Positions 1 to 8,454 of a stretch of DNA of 64,000 nucleotides are shown here, one piece after another. Position numbers and translations under genes: made by a program. How positions within the stretch are numbered: position 1 is the stretch's first letter; the number at the start of each line of letters is the position of its first letter. The stretch spans positions 53,214 to 117,213 of the forward strand of contig JAFTCB010000018.1 of NCBI GenBank assembly GCA_017454905.1. Reading direction: 5' to 3'. The DNA comes from Bacteroidales bacterium. Lineage in GTDB: Bacteria > Bacteroidota > Bacteroidia > Bacteroidales > UBA932. Under the pieces are notes generated by a model. That model did no database searches. It was not told the DNA's origin and saw nothing but the letters and a program-made list of their open reading frames with translations.

Positions 1-1
1 G

Positions 2-601
2 TGCATCCTGTTCCGGGGCGAGGAAGCCATCTACGAGCAGATGGAGGGCCTGCGCTTCAAGATCGGCCCCAAATCCTTCTATCAGACCAATACGGGCCAG
101 GCCTACAATCTGTACAAGGTCGCCCGCGGATTCGCCGCCCTGACAGGCAGCGAGACCGTCTATGATTTGTATACCGGGACGGGCACCATCGCCCAGTTCG
201 TCTCTGCGGGTGCCGCCAGGGTCATCGGCATCGAATATGTCCCCGAGGCCATCGAGGACGCCAAGGTCAATGCCGCCGGAAACGGGATCACGAATTGCGA
301 ATTCTTCGCCGGGGACATGAAGGACATCCTCACGGCTGACTTCATCACGGAGCACGGCCGTCCGGACGTGGTCATCGTGGATCCTCCCCGGGCGGGCATG
401 CATCCCGACGTGGTGAAGACAATCCTGGAAGCCGCACCCAGGCGGATTGTCTATGTGAGCTGCAATCCTGCTACGCAGGCGCGCGACATGGAAATGATGA
501 GCGGACAATATGAAATCACAGCCGTCCAGCCGGTGGATATGTTCCCCCACACCTTCCACGTGGAGAACGTGTGCCGGTTGGACAGGATACAACAAGAATA
601 A
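2..601 (+). CDS. rlmD: 23S rRNA (uracil-5-)-methyltransferase, RlmD/RumA family (5' end missing)
   Basis: The gene enters from the left edge, so only about the last 199 residues are present. It is a SAM-dependent enzyme that methylates C5 of a uridine in 23S rRNA (or tRNA; RlmD and TrmA-type members are hard to separate without the N-terminus). Visible landmarks are the SFYQTN substrate-side motif, SAM motif I as DLYTGTGTIA, the IVDPPRAG motif, and VSCNPAT with the catalytic Cys. The C-terminal DMFPHTFHVENV is family-typical and serves as catalytic base region. The reading frame runs open from base 2. The N-terminal TRAM/iron-sulfur part cannot be assessed. Family call is secure; exact target base is not. 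Confidence 0.9.
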   Translation, partial: CILFRGEEAIYEQMEGLRFKIGPKSFYQTNTGQAYNLYKVARGFAALTGSETVYDLYTGTGTIAQFVSAGAARVIGIEYVPEAIEDAKVNAAGNGITNCEFFAGDMKDILTADFITEHGRPDVVIVDPPRAGMHPDVVKTILEAAPRRIVYVSCNPATQARDMEMMSGQYEITAVQPVDMFPHTFHVENVCRLDRIQQE

Positions 602-608
602 GTATATC

Positions 609-1547
609 ATGGCTTTACAGATTCTGTTATTGCTGGTAGGGCTGGCGCTGATCGTTTTCGGTGCGGACTGGCTGGTGGACGGTGCTTCCACCATCGCCCG
701 CAAGGCCGGTATCAGCGAATTCGTCATCGGACTTACCATCGTGGGATTCGGGACCAGTTGTCCCGAACTGGTCGTCAGCCTGACCGGTGCCCTGCAGGGC
801 AATGCTGACATTTCCGTGGGCAACGTCATCGGCTCCAATATTTTCAATACGCTGCTGATCCTGGGTATGACCGCCGTCATTGCCCCGCTGGCGGTGACCA
901 AGGCCAACGCCCGCCGGGACATTCCGATCGTGGTGCTGGTAACGTTCCTGTTTGCGGTTTTCTGCCTGTCCGGGCATGAGATCAACCGCTGGGAGGGCAT
1001 CGCGTTCCTGCTGGTCTTCGCCTTGTATATGTTCTTCTGCTTCAAGTCCGACGCCGGCGAAACGGCCGGTGAAGCCGCCGAAGTAAAGGAGATGAACATC
1101 TGGCTGGCCATCCTGCTGGTGGCCGCCGGGCTGGGCGGACTGATCTTCGGCGGACAGCTCTTCGTCAACAATGCCACCGACATCGCCCGTGCCCTGGGCG
1201 TCTCCGACAAGTTCATCGCCATCACGCTGCTGGCCGGAGGGACTTCCCTGCCCGAACTTGCGACCTGCATCGTGGCAGCTGCCAAGAAGAAAGACCAGCT
1301 TGCGCTCGGCAATATCCTGGGATCCAATGTCTTCAATATCCTGCTGATCCTGGGCGCCTCTGCCGTCATTACCCCGCTTTCCACACTATCGGTTGACTTG
1401 GTCGATCTCGGTGTCATCATGCTCAGCGTCGTGCTGGTGTGGTTGTGGACCTATACTGGAAAGCGCAACCGGATCGACCGCTGGGAGGCCGTGCTGATGC
1501 TCCTGAGCTTTATCGGCTATTATATCTGGTTGTTCGTGAAATTATAA
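609..1547 (+). CDS. Calcium/sodium antiporter, CaCA family (YrbG-like)
   Basis: A 312-residue inner-membrane protein with about ten hydrophobic segments in two homologous halves. Each half carries the CaCA alpha-repeat: first GFGTSCPELVVS plus GNVIGSNIFNT, second AGGTSLPELAT plus GNILGSNVFNI. The acidic Glu of each PEL is the expected ion ligand. The family exchanges Na+ for Ca2+, some members being K+-dependent. The ATG at 609 is chosen because the longer open frame (from 510) lies inside the upstream methyltransferase and adds a non-hydrophobic, arginine/tryptophan-rich stretch. It starts 7 bp after the rlmD stop, so the two genes are probably co-transcribed. Confidence 0.9.
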   Translation: MALQILLLLVGLALIVFGADWLVDGASTIARKAGISEFVIGLTIVGFGTSCPELVVSLTGALQGNADISVGNVIGSNIFNTLLILGMTAVIAPLAVTKANARRDIPIVVLVTFLFAVFCLSGHEINRWEGIAFLLVFALYMFFCFKSDAGETAGEAAEVKEMNIWLAILLVAAGLGGLIFGGQLFVNNATDIARALGVSDKFIAITLLAGGTSLPELATCIVAAAKKKDQLALGNILGSNVFNILLILGASAVITPLSTLSVDLVDLGVIMLSVVLVWLWTYTGKRNRIDRWEAVLMLLSFIGYYIWLFVKL

Positions 1548-1559
1548 AACAGACGTGAT

Positions 1560-2852
1560 ATGAATCTGAAATTCAAACCTACCCGGTACCGCCTGATGAA
1601 CGTTGCGACGGGACGGGTCTTCGATGACCGCGGATGGGACCTCTCCGATCCCCAGGGAGGAGAAAAGCCCTCGCTGGTCCGTGCTGTCTATGAACAGCAG
1701 ACCTTCAACCCCCGCAGTGACTTGCGCGGCCTGTACCGGTATGCCGACTGGATGCCCATCCGCCGGACGCTGAAGCACTCCTGCGCCCCGGTCACCTACA
1801 AGTCCAAGGGGCTGGCGAAGCACCTCGGACTCGAGAACCTCTACATCACCTTCTCCGGCTACAATCCCCGGATCGGCGCCAAGATGCAGACCTGCTCCTT
1901 CAAGGAGACGGAAGCATTCAGCGTCTGTGCCCGCATGGACCGCCGTGAGGACCGCGTGCTGGTGGTGCAGTCCGCCGGCAATACGGCCCGCGCCTTCGCC
2001 CAGGTCTGCTCGGACAATGAGATCCCGGTCGTCATCTGCATTCCGGAGGACAACATCCACGACCTGTGGTTCCACAAGAAGCTGCACCGCTGCGTGAAGG
2101 TGATCGCCGTCCCGCACGGCTGCGATTATTATGATGCGATCGCCCTGGGCGAGAAACTGGCGCAGGATCCCCACTATTTCCTCGAAGGCGGTGCCAAAAA
2201 CGTGGCACGACGTGACGGAATGGGCACGACGCTGCTCAGTTGCGTGGAGAAGACCGGGCGGATTCCCGATGCCTATTTCCAGGCTGTCGGATCCGGTACC
2301 GGCGCCATCGCCGCCTGGGAGAATGCCGAGCGCCTGGCGGCCGACGGCCGCTTCGGCGAAAACAAGATGCGGGTCTACGTGGCCCAGAATAAGCCCTTTA
2401 CGCTGATCCATGATTCCTGGAAGGCCGGAAGCCGGGATCTCGTCGTGCTGGATCCCGTGGTGGGACGCCGCAATGCCGAGGTCATCCTGGCCAAGGTGCT
2501 GGCCAACCGGAAACCGCCTTACGGCCTGGCCGGCGGCCTTTACGATGTGCTGAAGGCGAGCGGCGGCGACAGTTTCGTCTGCACCAACGACGACATCATG
2601 TACTGGCTGCTCCAGTTCCGCAATCTGGAAGGCTACGATCTGCTCCCCGCCTCCTGCGCTGCCGTTGCCGCGCTTGCCCAGGCTGTCAAGGAGGGCAAGG
2701 TCCGGCCGGATGAGTGCATCATGCTCAACTGCACCGGTGGCGGCACCTTGGCTTCCATGGCCAAGGGCTATGTGTTCAAGGAGCCGGATCTGGTTATGGA
2801 TCCCGATCTTCCCACGGAGGAAGTGATCGCCGCTGTCAGCAGCCTGTTCTAG
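1560..2852 (+). CDS. Cysteate synthase-like PLP enzyme (threonine synthase-related, fold type II)
   Basis: A 430-residue PLP-dependent enzyme. The PLP lysine is Lys115 in TCSFKETEA, and a glycine-rich phosphate loop GSGTGAIAAWE follows near residue 243. The sequence departs from housekeeping threonine synthase (which has SFKDR at this site) and resembles the cysteate synthase family, known to make L-cysteate from O-phosphoserine and sulfite for coenzyme M in Methanosarcina. In Bacteroidetes such as Alistipes and Odoribacter, cysteate is the precursor of sulfonolipids, so that is the likely role here. It starts 12 bp after the antiporter. Its stop shares bases with the stop of the opposing barrel gene. 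Substrate assignment is by motif and memory of the family, not alignment. Confidence 0.72.
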   Translation: MNLKFKPTRYRLMNVATGRVFDDRGWDLSDPQGGEKPSLVRAVYEQQTFNPRSDLRGLYRYADWMPIRRTLKHSCAPVTYKSKGLAKHLGLENLYITFSGYNPRIGAKMQTCSFKETEAFSVCARMDRREDRVLVVQSAGNTARAFAQVCSDNEIPVVICIPEDNIHDLWFHKKLHRCVKVIAVPHGCDYYDAIALGEKLAQDPHYFLEGGAKNVARRDGMGTTLLSCVEKTGRIPDAYFQAVGSGTGAIAAWENAERLAADGRFGENKMRVYVAQNKPFTLIHDSWKAGSRDLVVLDPVVGRRNAEVILAKVLANRKPPYGLAGGLYDVLKASGGDSFVCTNDDIMYWLLQFRNLEGYDLLPASCAAVAALAQAVKEGKVRPDECIMLNCTGGGTLASMAKGYVFKEPDLVMDPDLPTEEVIAAVSSLF

Positions 2853-3478
2853 AAATTGACGGCAATCGTCAGGTCCAGGGCGCAATAGATCGCAGAATTG
2901 CTGCGGATATTGCGCCCTGGCACATATCCGGGCCCCTCCGGGTTCGGGATAAGCGGATGGTCATAGAGAAGTTTGACTCCGGCAATCAGGTCCAGGTTGC
3001 AGTCGCTCGTGAGCGTGAGGCGGTATCCCCCGCCCAGCGAGCCCAGCCAGGCCAGATTCCCGTTCCTGGGAAAGATGTGGATGGCCGGTCCTCCCTGCAC
3101 GAAGGCGAAGCCGCCATCCTCGACGGCCGTCTGGGGAAAATAACTGAAGCGGAGCTGGAAGGGAATCAGCTGGTTGTTCCTGCCTACGCCGATGTATCCG
3201 GAGAGAACCGCCAGGTTGAAGCGGTCCTGGCTCAGGTTGGTCCCGACCTGCGCCAGGAAGATGCCGTTGGATTTCCAATGCGTTCCCCGCGTGTCCTCAT
3301 AAAAGCGGGAACCTTCTTCGCTGATGAAATTGTAGCTCCAGCCCCGGTAGAAACACTGGCTGTATCCCCATTCCGCACCGATGCGGAAATGGTTGAAGAA
3401 CCAATTGTCCGGCATCTTGCCCGATGCGGAGACGGCTTGTATCAAGAATATGATCAACAATAGTTTCCGTCTCATCAT
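2849..3478 (-). CDS. Putative outer-membrane beta-barrel protein
   Basis: A 209-residue protein with an N-terminal signal peptide (MRRKLLLIIFLIQAVSASG) and then alternating hydrophobic/polar strands with aromatic girdles, ending in an aromatic residue (AVNF), as outer-membrane barrels do. No conserved enzyme motif is seen; a small 8-stranded barrel is plausible. It is the second gene of a pair: its ATG overlaps the stop of the upstream barrel gene (ATGA, 3476-3479), so the two are translationally coupled. It converges on the cysteate synthase-like gene, sharing the palindrome CTAG as stop codons for both strands. A second ATG lies one codon downstream. Function unknown. Confidence 0.6.
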   Translation of the reverse strand: MMRRKLLLIIFLIQAVSASGKMPDNWFFNHFRIGAEWGYSQCFYRGWSYNFISEEGSRFYEDTRGTHWKSNGIFLAQVGTNLSQDRFNLAVLSGYIGVGRNNQLIPFQLRFSYFPQTAVEDGGFAFVQGGPAIHIFPRNGNLAWLGSLGGGYRLTLTSDCNLDLIAGVKLLYDHPLIPNPEGPGYVPGRNIRSNSAIYCALDLTIAVNF

Positions 3479-4053
3479 CAGAAGCGATACATTAAGTTGA
3501 ACTGCGGGTAGAACGCATGATAGACTCCGGCCTTGTAGAAACTGACCAGCAGGGCGCCGGTCTTGTCGTCCATTCGCAGATGGATGCCCGGCAGGATGGA
3601 AAAGCTCAGGTCCATCGACAGGTTGCGGGCGAAGTCGAAGCGGAGTCCGGCATTGCCCGCCAGGGCTCCCGTCCAGCCGTGTTTCCGCTCCAGCCGGCGT
3701 TCGTAAGCGCTGAAAAAGCCCTTTTCGAAGTCGTGCGTGAAGCCGAACAGCCCCCCGGCGCCGATGTGGATCCGAAAACCGTATTCGTCGTTTTCCTGTC
3801 GGTACAGGACGTAGTCATGGGTATAGGAGATACAAGCCCCTGCTTCCTGCGTCCGGCCGGACAGCATGCCGTAGAAATCGCTTCTCAGCGTCAGGATATC
3901 CATCTCCAGTCCGCCGGCAGACTCGATGACGGCCGAGATGCCGACACCCTTGGGCGATTGATACAGGCCCAGCAGCCGTTCCTGCCCCGGCAGGGTCGGG
4001 CAGAAAAGCAGCAGGGAGACGGCCAGAAGCGTCGCATGAAGGACTTTGTACAC
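3478..4053 (-). CDS. Putative outer-membrane beta-barrel protein
   Basis: A 191-residue secreted protein: signal peptide MYKVLHATLLAVSLLLFCPTLPGQ, then amphipathic strands and a C-terminal NLMYRF ending, which is typical of barrel proteins recognised by the BAM machinery. It precedes and is translationally coupled to the barrel gene at 2849-3478; both may form one functional unit or act in the same envelope process. No domain I recognise. The 82-bp space to the divergent GNAT gene holds a promoter for the latter; I do not see a strong -7 box for this gene. Confidence 0.6.
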   Translation of the reverse strand: MYKVLHATLLAVSLLLFCPTLPGQERLLGLYQSPKGVGISAVIESAGGLEMDILTLRSDFYGMLSGRTQEAGACISYTHDYVLYRQENDEYGFRIHIGAGGLFGFTHDFEKGFFSAYERRLERKHGWTGALAGNAGLRFDFARNLSMDLSFSILPGIHLRMDDKTGALLVSFYKAGVYHAFYPQFNLMYRF

Positions 4054-4074
4054 GATACGAAGATAGCCAATTTC

Positions 4075-4106
4075 TTTGATAATTTCCTACGAAATGATTA
4101 TCTTCG
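4075..4106 (+). promoter_or_regulatory. Bacteroidetes-type promoter for the GNAT gene
   Basis: TTTG (4075-4078), 20 bp, then TATCTTCG (4099-4106). This fits the Bacteroidetes -33/-7 promoter (TTTG, 19-21 bp, TAnnTTTG) with one mismatch in the -7 box. Predicted start of transcription is about 25 nt before the ATG at 4136. Confidence 0.65.
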
Positions 4107-4135
4107 CATTACTTTGTAACTAAACCTATTCCAAC

Positions 4136-5272
4136 ATGTCAGTTGAAATCAGACCTGTCCGGACACGGAGCGAATTGCGCAAATTCGTCAATTTCCCGGA
4201 GAAACTCTATCACGACAATCCCTATTATGTACCGCCGCTGGTGTTTGACCAGATGGACACGCTGGACCAGAAAAAAGGCGCAGCGCAGGAATTCTGCGAT
4301 TCCGTCCTTTATATGGCCTACAAAGACGGTGAACCGGCCGGCCGCGTCGCTGCAATCGTCAACCACAAGGCGAACAAGCAGTGGAACCACAAGGAAGTCC
4401 GCTTCGGCTGGCTTGATTTTATCGATGACCGGGAAGTCTCCAAGGCCTTGATGGACAAGGTGGAAGAGTTCGGCCGTCAGCATGGGATGGAGTCCATTGT
4501 CGGCCCGCTCGGCTTCACGGATTTCGATCCGGAAGGCATGCTGATCGATGGTTTCGACCGCCTGAGCACGATGGCGTTGATTTACAACTTCCCCTATTAT
4601 AACGACCATCTGGAGGCCCTGGGCTTCGGAAAGGATGCGGACTGGATCGAGTTCAAGTGTACGGTCCCGACCGAGATGCCGGACCGCTGGGAGCGAATGG
4701 CGAAGATCATCCAGGAGCGCTCCAACGTACACCTGCGCCAGCTTACACGCAAGATCATCCGCGAGGAGGATTACGGCCATAAGGTGTTCAAGTGCATCAA
4801 CGAGTGCTACAAGGACCTGTATAACTTCACCGTCCTGCCTGACCATATGGCGGACAAGTACCTGGGTTTCTACCTGAGCATCCTCGACCTCCGCTACCTG
4901 TCGATGGTGGAGAATGAGAAGGGTGAACTGATCGCGTTCGGCATCACGATGCCTTCCATCGCCAAGGCGCTTCAGAAAAGCCGCGGCAAGCTCTTCCCCT
5001 TCGGCTGGTTCTGGCTGCTGAAGTCGATGTTCATCAAGCACGAGGGCACGGCGGAGATGCTGCTGGTCGGCGTCCATCCGGACTACCAGAACAGCGGCGT
5101 GAATTCGCTCATCTTCATGGATATGTTCCGCAAATACACCGAATTCGGCATCAAATACGCCGAAACGAACGCCATCCTGGAGACGAACCTGAAGAATCAA
5201 GGACAGTTCCGTGATTTTGATCCCGAATGTAAGAAGCGTCGTCGCTCTTATATTAAAAAGCTTGAATATTAA
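4136..5272 (+). CDS. GNAT-type acetyltransferase superfamily protein
   Basis: A 378-residue cytosolic protein. The N-terminal third (LRKFVNFPEKLYHDNPYYVPPL) and the C-terminal block with AEMLLVGVHPDYQNSGVNSLIF are characteristic of a large GNAT-fold family common in Bacteroidetes; the latter resembles the acetyl-CoA pyrophosphate-binding motif but is degenerate (QNSGVN rather than QxxGxG). The substrate is unknown. It has its own promoter (4075-4106) and lies 35 bp upstream of rarA. Confidence 0.7.
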   Translation: MSVEIRPVRTRSELRKFVNFPEKLYHDNPYYVPPLVFDQMDTLDQKKGAAQEFCDSVLYMAYKDGEPAGRVAAIVNHKANKQWNHKEVRFGWLDFIDDREVSKALMDKVEEFGRQHGMESIVGPLGFTDFDPEGMLIDGFDRLSTMALIYNFPYYNDHLEALGFGKDADWIEFKCTVPTEMPDRWERMAKIIQERSNVHLRQLTRKIIREEDYGHKVFKCINECYKDLYNFTVLPDHMADKYLGFYLSILDLRYLSMVENEKGELIAFGITMPSIAKALQKSRGKLFPFGWFWLLKSMFIKHEGTAEMLLVGVHPDYQNSGVNSLIFMDMFRKYTEFGIKYAETNAILETNLKNQGQFRDFDPECKKRRRSYIKKLEY

Positions 5273-5307
5273 GGTATAAAACAAAAGTGTTTGAGTCATT
5301 AACAAAA

Positions 5308-6591
5308 ATGTTACCGCCTCTTCCGGAGCGAATGCGGCCTCAAAAGTTGTCCGAATATGTCGGACAACGCCATCTGGTCGGGCCCGGATGCATCCTGCGG
5401 AACATGATGGACTCAGGCAACCTTTCTTCTTTCATTTTATGGGGGCCTCCGGGAGTGGGCAAGACGACGCTTGCCCGTATCATCGCCGGGACCCTGGACC
5501 GGGAGTTCTATACCTTGTCGGCCGTGAGTTCGGGTGTCAAGGATGTGCGTGAGGTGATCGATGCCGCCAAGGGAAAGTCCCTTTTTTCCGGCGCGGGTGC
5601 GCCGATTCTTTTCATCGATGAGATCCACCGCTTCAACAAGGCCCAGCAGGATGCCCTGCTGGGCGCTGTCGAAGCCGGGACGGTCGTGTTGATCGGGGCG
5701 ACGACGGAGAATCCTTCTTTCGAGGTGATCACGCCCCTCCTGTCCCGCTGCCAGGTCTTTGTGCTCAAGTCGCTGGAGGTTTCCGACCTGCAGCAGCTGC
5801 TGGACCGTGCTTTGCGTGAGGATCAGGTCCTCCGGGAGCGCAAGATCGAGGTCCGGGAGACCGAGGCGCTTTTCCGCCATAGCGGCGGGGATGCCCGCAA
5901 GTTGCTGAATATCCTGGAGATCGTGGTGGATGCGCAGTTGGGCAAGGCTGATCCGCTTGTGATTGATAACAAGACGGTTACGGATTGCCTGCAGGAGAAT
6001 ATGGCCATCTATGACAAGGGCGGCGAGATGCACTACGATATCATTTCCGCGTTCATCAAGAGCGTGCGCGGGTCGGATCCCAATGCGGCGGTCTATTGGA
6101 TGGCGCGGATGCTGGACGGCGGCGAGGATCCGCTTTTCATTGCCCGGCGGCTCTGTATCCTGGCGGCCGAGGATATCGGGCTGGCGAATCCCAATGCTTT
6201 GCTTCTGGCGGATGCTACTTTCCGGATCGTGCATTCGATCGGGATGCCGGAGGCGCGGATTCCGCTCAGCGAGTGTGCGATCTATTTGGCGAGTTCGCCC
6301 AAGAGCAATGCTGCCTACCTGGCTGTTGACAAGGCGCTGGGGGCTGCCAAGGCGGACCAGACGGCGGCGGTGCCGCTGTATCTGCGCAATGCGCCTACGA
6401 AGTTGATGGAGGATCTGGGTTATGCTGATGGCTACAAGTATGCCCATGACTATCCCGGGCACTTCACGGACCTGGAATTCCTTCCTCCTTCCCTCTCCGG
6501 CACCGTTTTCTACGAACCCCAGCCCAACCCCCAGGAAGACCGCCTCAAGACCTACCTCGAGCACTGCTGGCCCAAGTACTACAAGAAATAA
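5308..6591 (+). CDS. rarA: Replication-associated recombination protein A (RarA/MgsA) AAA+ ATPase
   Basis: A 427-residue clamp-loader-related AAA+ ATPase that acts at stalled replication forks. Walker A is GPPGVGKTT (about residues 46-54), Walker B FIDEIHRF, sensor 1 GATTENPSF, and the arginine-finger region LLSRCQVF; the C-terminal part carries the MgsA tetramerisation segment ([20 protein letters not shown]). I take ATG 5308 because family members begin with a short PLxERxRP segment; a GTG at 5287 would add seven residues. A hairpin-repeat cluster lies immediately downstream and separates it from convergent mltD. Confidence 0.95.
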   Translation: MLPPLPERMRPQKLSEYVGQRHLVGPGCILRNMMDSGNLSSFILWGPPGVGKTTLARIIAGTLDREFYTLSAVSSGVKDVREVIDAAKGKSLFSGAGAPILFIDEIHRFNKAQQDALLGAVEAGTVVLIGATTENPSFEVITPLLSRCQVFVLKSLEVSDLQQLLDRALREDQVLRERKIEVRETEALFRHSGGDARKLLNILEIVVDAQLGKADPLVIDNKTVTDCLQENMAIYDKGGEMHYDIISAFIKSVRGSDPNAAVYWMARMLDGGEDPLFIARRLCILAAEDIGLANPNALLLADATFRIVHSIGMPEARIPLSECAIYLASSPKSNAAYLAVDKALGAAKADQTAAVPLYLRNAPTKLMEDLGYADGYKYAHDYPGHFTDLEFLPPSLSGTVFYEPQPNPQEDRLKTYLEHCWPKYYKK

Positions 6592-6596
6592 CCCTT

Positions 6597-6674
6597 GTCA
6601 TCCCCGACCCTTCTTTGGTCATGGCCGACCTGATCGGCCATCTCCTGTCATCCCCGGTCGGAGCCGGGGATGAC
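6597..6674. repeat. Cluster of GTCAT-hairpin repeats (REP-like) between rarA and mltD
   Basis: This 78-bp gap holds a half unit (GTCATCCCCGACC, 6597-6609), a complete unit at 6618-6645 (GTCAT flank, arms ATGGCCGA/TCGGCCAT around the loop CCTGA, ATCTCC flank), and a perfect inverted repeat at 6647-6674 (GTCATCCCCGG / CCGGGGATGAC). The last one ends at the first base of the mltD stop codon. Related units occur at 30602-30661 and inside argC. The position between convergent genes suggests that it also works as a bidirectional terminator or mRNA 3'-end stabiliser. Confidence 0.75.
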
Positions 6675-8452
6675 TATTTCGTCGGGATCGTCAGTTTCTG
6701 GCCGGCGCGGATGGCGTCGGTTTTGAGGCCGTTGGCTTTCTTGATGTCGTCGGCGGAGACGCCCGGGTACTTCTGCGAGATCTTGAAGAGCGTGTCGCCG
6801 GATTTGACGGTGTAGATGACGGTCTTGGACTGGGTAGTCGTGGTGGACTTGGAACTGCTGCCTCCGGTGCTTCCCTGCGAGATCGTCGGGCCGCCGTTCT
6901 TGTAGATGTAGAGCGTCTGGCCGATCTGGATGTTGTTGGATCGCAGGTTATTCCAGCTCTTGAGCTGGTTGACGCTCACCCCGTATTTCGAGGCGATCTT
7001 GCCGAGATAATCCCCGCTCTTGACCTTGTAGGCGATGCGCTGCTGGTTGTTGCTGCTTCCGGAAGTCTTGCTGCCGGTGGACTTCCCGGAGCTCTTCCCG
7101 GAACTCTTCCCCGTGCTCTTGCCGGATCCCTTGTCCTGCAGGACCTTGGTGTGGCTGAGCAGGGAATCCGCCTTGAAGGCATAGAGCGAATCCCGGTTGG
7201 CATCCATGAACGGACCGGTCCAGTTGTACGGGAGTTTCAGGATGTATGGATGGTCGTTGCCGGGGATGATGTCGTGGATATACTGCGGATTGAGGTTCTG
7301 CAGCACATCCACCGGCACGCCGACCACCCCGTTGATCTGCTCGAAATGCAGGTTCCTGCGGATCTCGAACGTATCCGTCTGGGCAGGCATGCCCATCCGC
7401 TGCGGAACGATACCGTATTCACGGTAATAGGTCATCGCGTACATGGCGCCCACGAAAGCGGGCACATAACCGCGCGTCTCCTTCGGCAGATAGGGATAGA
7501 TGCTCCAGAAATCACGCTTCCCGTCCGCCCGGCGGATGGCCTTGGCCACATTGCCGGCGCCGCAGTTGTAGGAACTGATCGCGAGCGCCCAGTCCCCGAA
7601 GGTCTTGTAGGCATCGCGCAGGTAGCGGGCAGCCGCATCCACGGCCTTCTCCACGTCCAGGCGCTCATCCACGAAGGAATTGATCTCCAGGCCATAGGCG
7701 GAGCCCGTCTGGTACATGAACTGCCAGATGCCGCGCGCACCGGCGCGGGAAGTCGCGACGGGGTTCAGCATCGATTCGATAATGGCCATGTACTTGAGCT
7801 CCTGCGGCAGGTCGTAGCGGAGCAGGATGTCCTCGAAAATCGGGAAATAATAGGTACTCAGCCCGAGCACGCGGCCCATCTTGGACGGCATTCGCTCGGA
7901 ATAGAGGATGATGTAGTTCTTGACCTGCTCGTTGAAGGGCAACTTGATGAAGGAATTCATGGCCTCCAGCCGGCGCATCATCTCCGCGTCGGAAACGTTG
8001 GACGTGAAGCGGATGGAGTCCATGTTGTATTCGTTGACCGCGTCAAAATCCGTGGCCAGGGAATTCTTGTACCAGAGGTGCAGCAGGCTGTCGGTGGTCT
8101 CGGTGGTGTACTCGATATTATCGGGAGAATTGCCCTCCAGAATGGCGATCTCCCGCTCTTCCAGGGTATTCCGGCCCCGGAGGCTGTCGAGAAGGTACTG
8201 CAGGGAATCCAGTTCCTCTTTCAGCACGGCATTCTCCTGGATGACCTGCTTCCTGTTCTGCCGGCGGCTCCGGCTGAAAAGTCCTTCGAAGGGATTCTGT
8301 GTGCTGCGCTGCTGCTGACGGGTGAATCCGGGGAAAAAACCAAGGGTATCCGCTTGGGCGGTGGTGTCCACCTGGGGCTGCATGTCTGCCTGGGCCCCGA
8401 GGGGGACGCATACAGCAGCCAGCAGACTGAATATGGTAATCAATTTCTTCAT
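6674..8452 (-). CDS. mltD: Membrane-bound lytic murein transglycosylase D-like protein with two LysM domains
   Basis: A 592-residue exported enzyme that cleaves peptidoglycan glycan strands non-hydrolytically. After a signal peptide (MKKLITIFSLLAAVCVPLGA) there is a coiled-coil-prone region near residue 80, then the SLT domain: the catalytic Glu is Glu226 in AIIESMLNP, with the supporting motifs SRAGARGIWQFM and SSYNCGAGNV. A Ser/Lys/Gly linker of GKSSGKS-type repeats spans about 442-471, followed by two LysM peptidoglycan-binding domains (about 474-518 and 546-590). ATG 8452 is preferred over the TTG six bases upstream. Last gene of the parA-parB-DUF5683-mltD run, 2 bp after DUF5683. Confidence 0.92.
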   Translation of the reverse strand: MKKLITIFSLLAAVCVPLGAQADMQPQVDTTAQADTLGFFPGFTRQQQRSTQNPFEGLFSRSRRQNRKQVIQENAVLKEELDSLQYLLDSLRGRNTLEEREIAILEGNSPDNIEYTTETTDSLLHLWYKNSLATDFDAVNEYNMDSIRFTSNVSDAEMMRRLEAMNSFIKLPFNEQVKNYIILYSERMPSKMGRVLGLSTYYFPIFEDILLRYDLPQELKYMAIIESMLNPVATSRAGARGIWQFMYQTGSAYGLEINSFVDERLDVEKAVDAAARYLRDAYKTFGDWALAISSYNCGAGNVAKAIRRADGKRDFWSIYPYLPKETRGYVPAFVGAMYAMTYYREYGIVPQRMGMPAQTDTFEIRRNLHFEQINGVVGVPVDVLQNLNPQYIHDIIPGNDHPYILKLPYNWTGPFMDANRDSLYAFKADSLLSHTKVLQDKGSGKSTGKSSGKSSGKSTGSKTSGSSNNQQRIAYKVKSGDYLGKIASKYGVSVNQLKSWNNLRSNNIQIGQTLYIYKNGGPTISQGSTGGSSSKSTTTTQSKTVIYTVKSGDTLFKISQKYPGVSADDIKKANGLKTDAIRAGQKLTIPTK

Positions 8453-8454
8453 TC

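Noticed and set aside
5287-5307. GTG start adding seven residues to rarA.
   Set aside because: ATG 5308 matches the usual RarA N-terminus; the GTG version is possible but less likely.
7030-7140. GKS-type repeat in mltD considered as a microsatellite or hypervariable tract.
   Set aside because: Codons vary and it serves as an ordinary flexible linker before the LysM domains.
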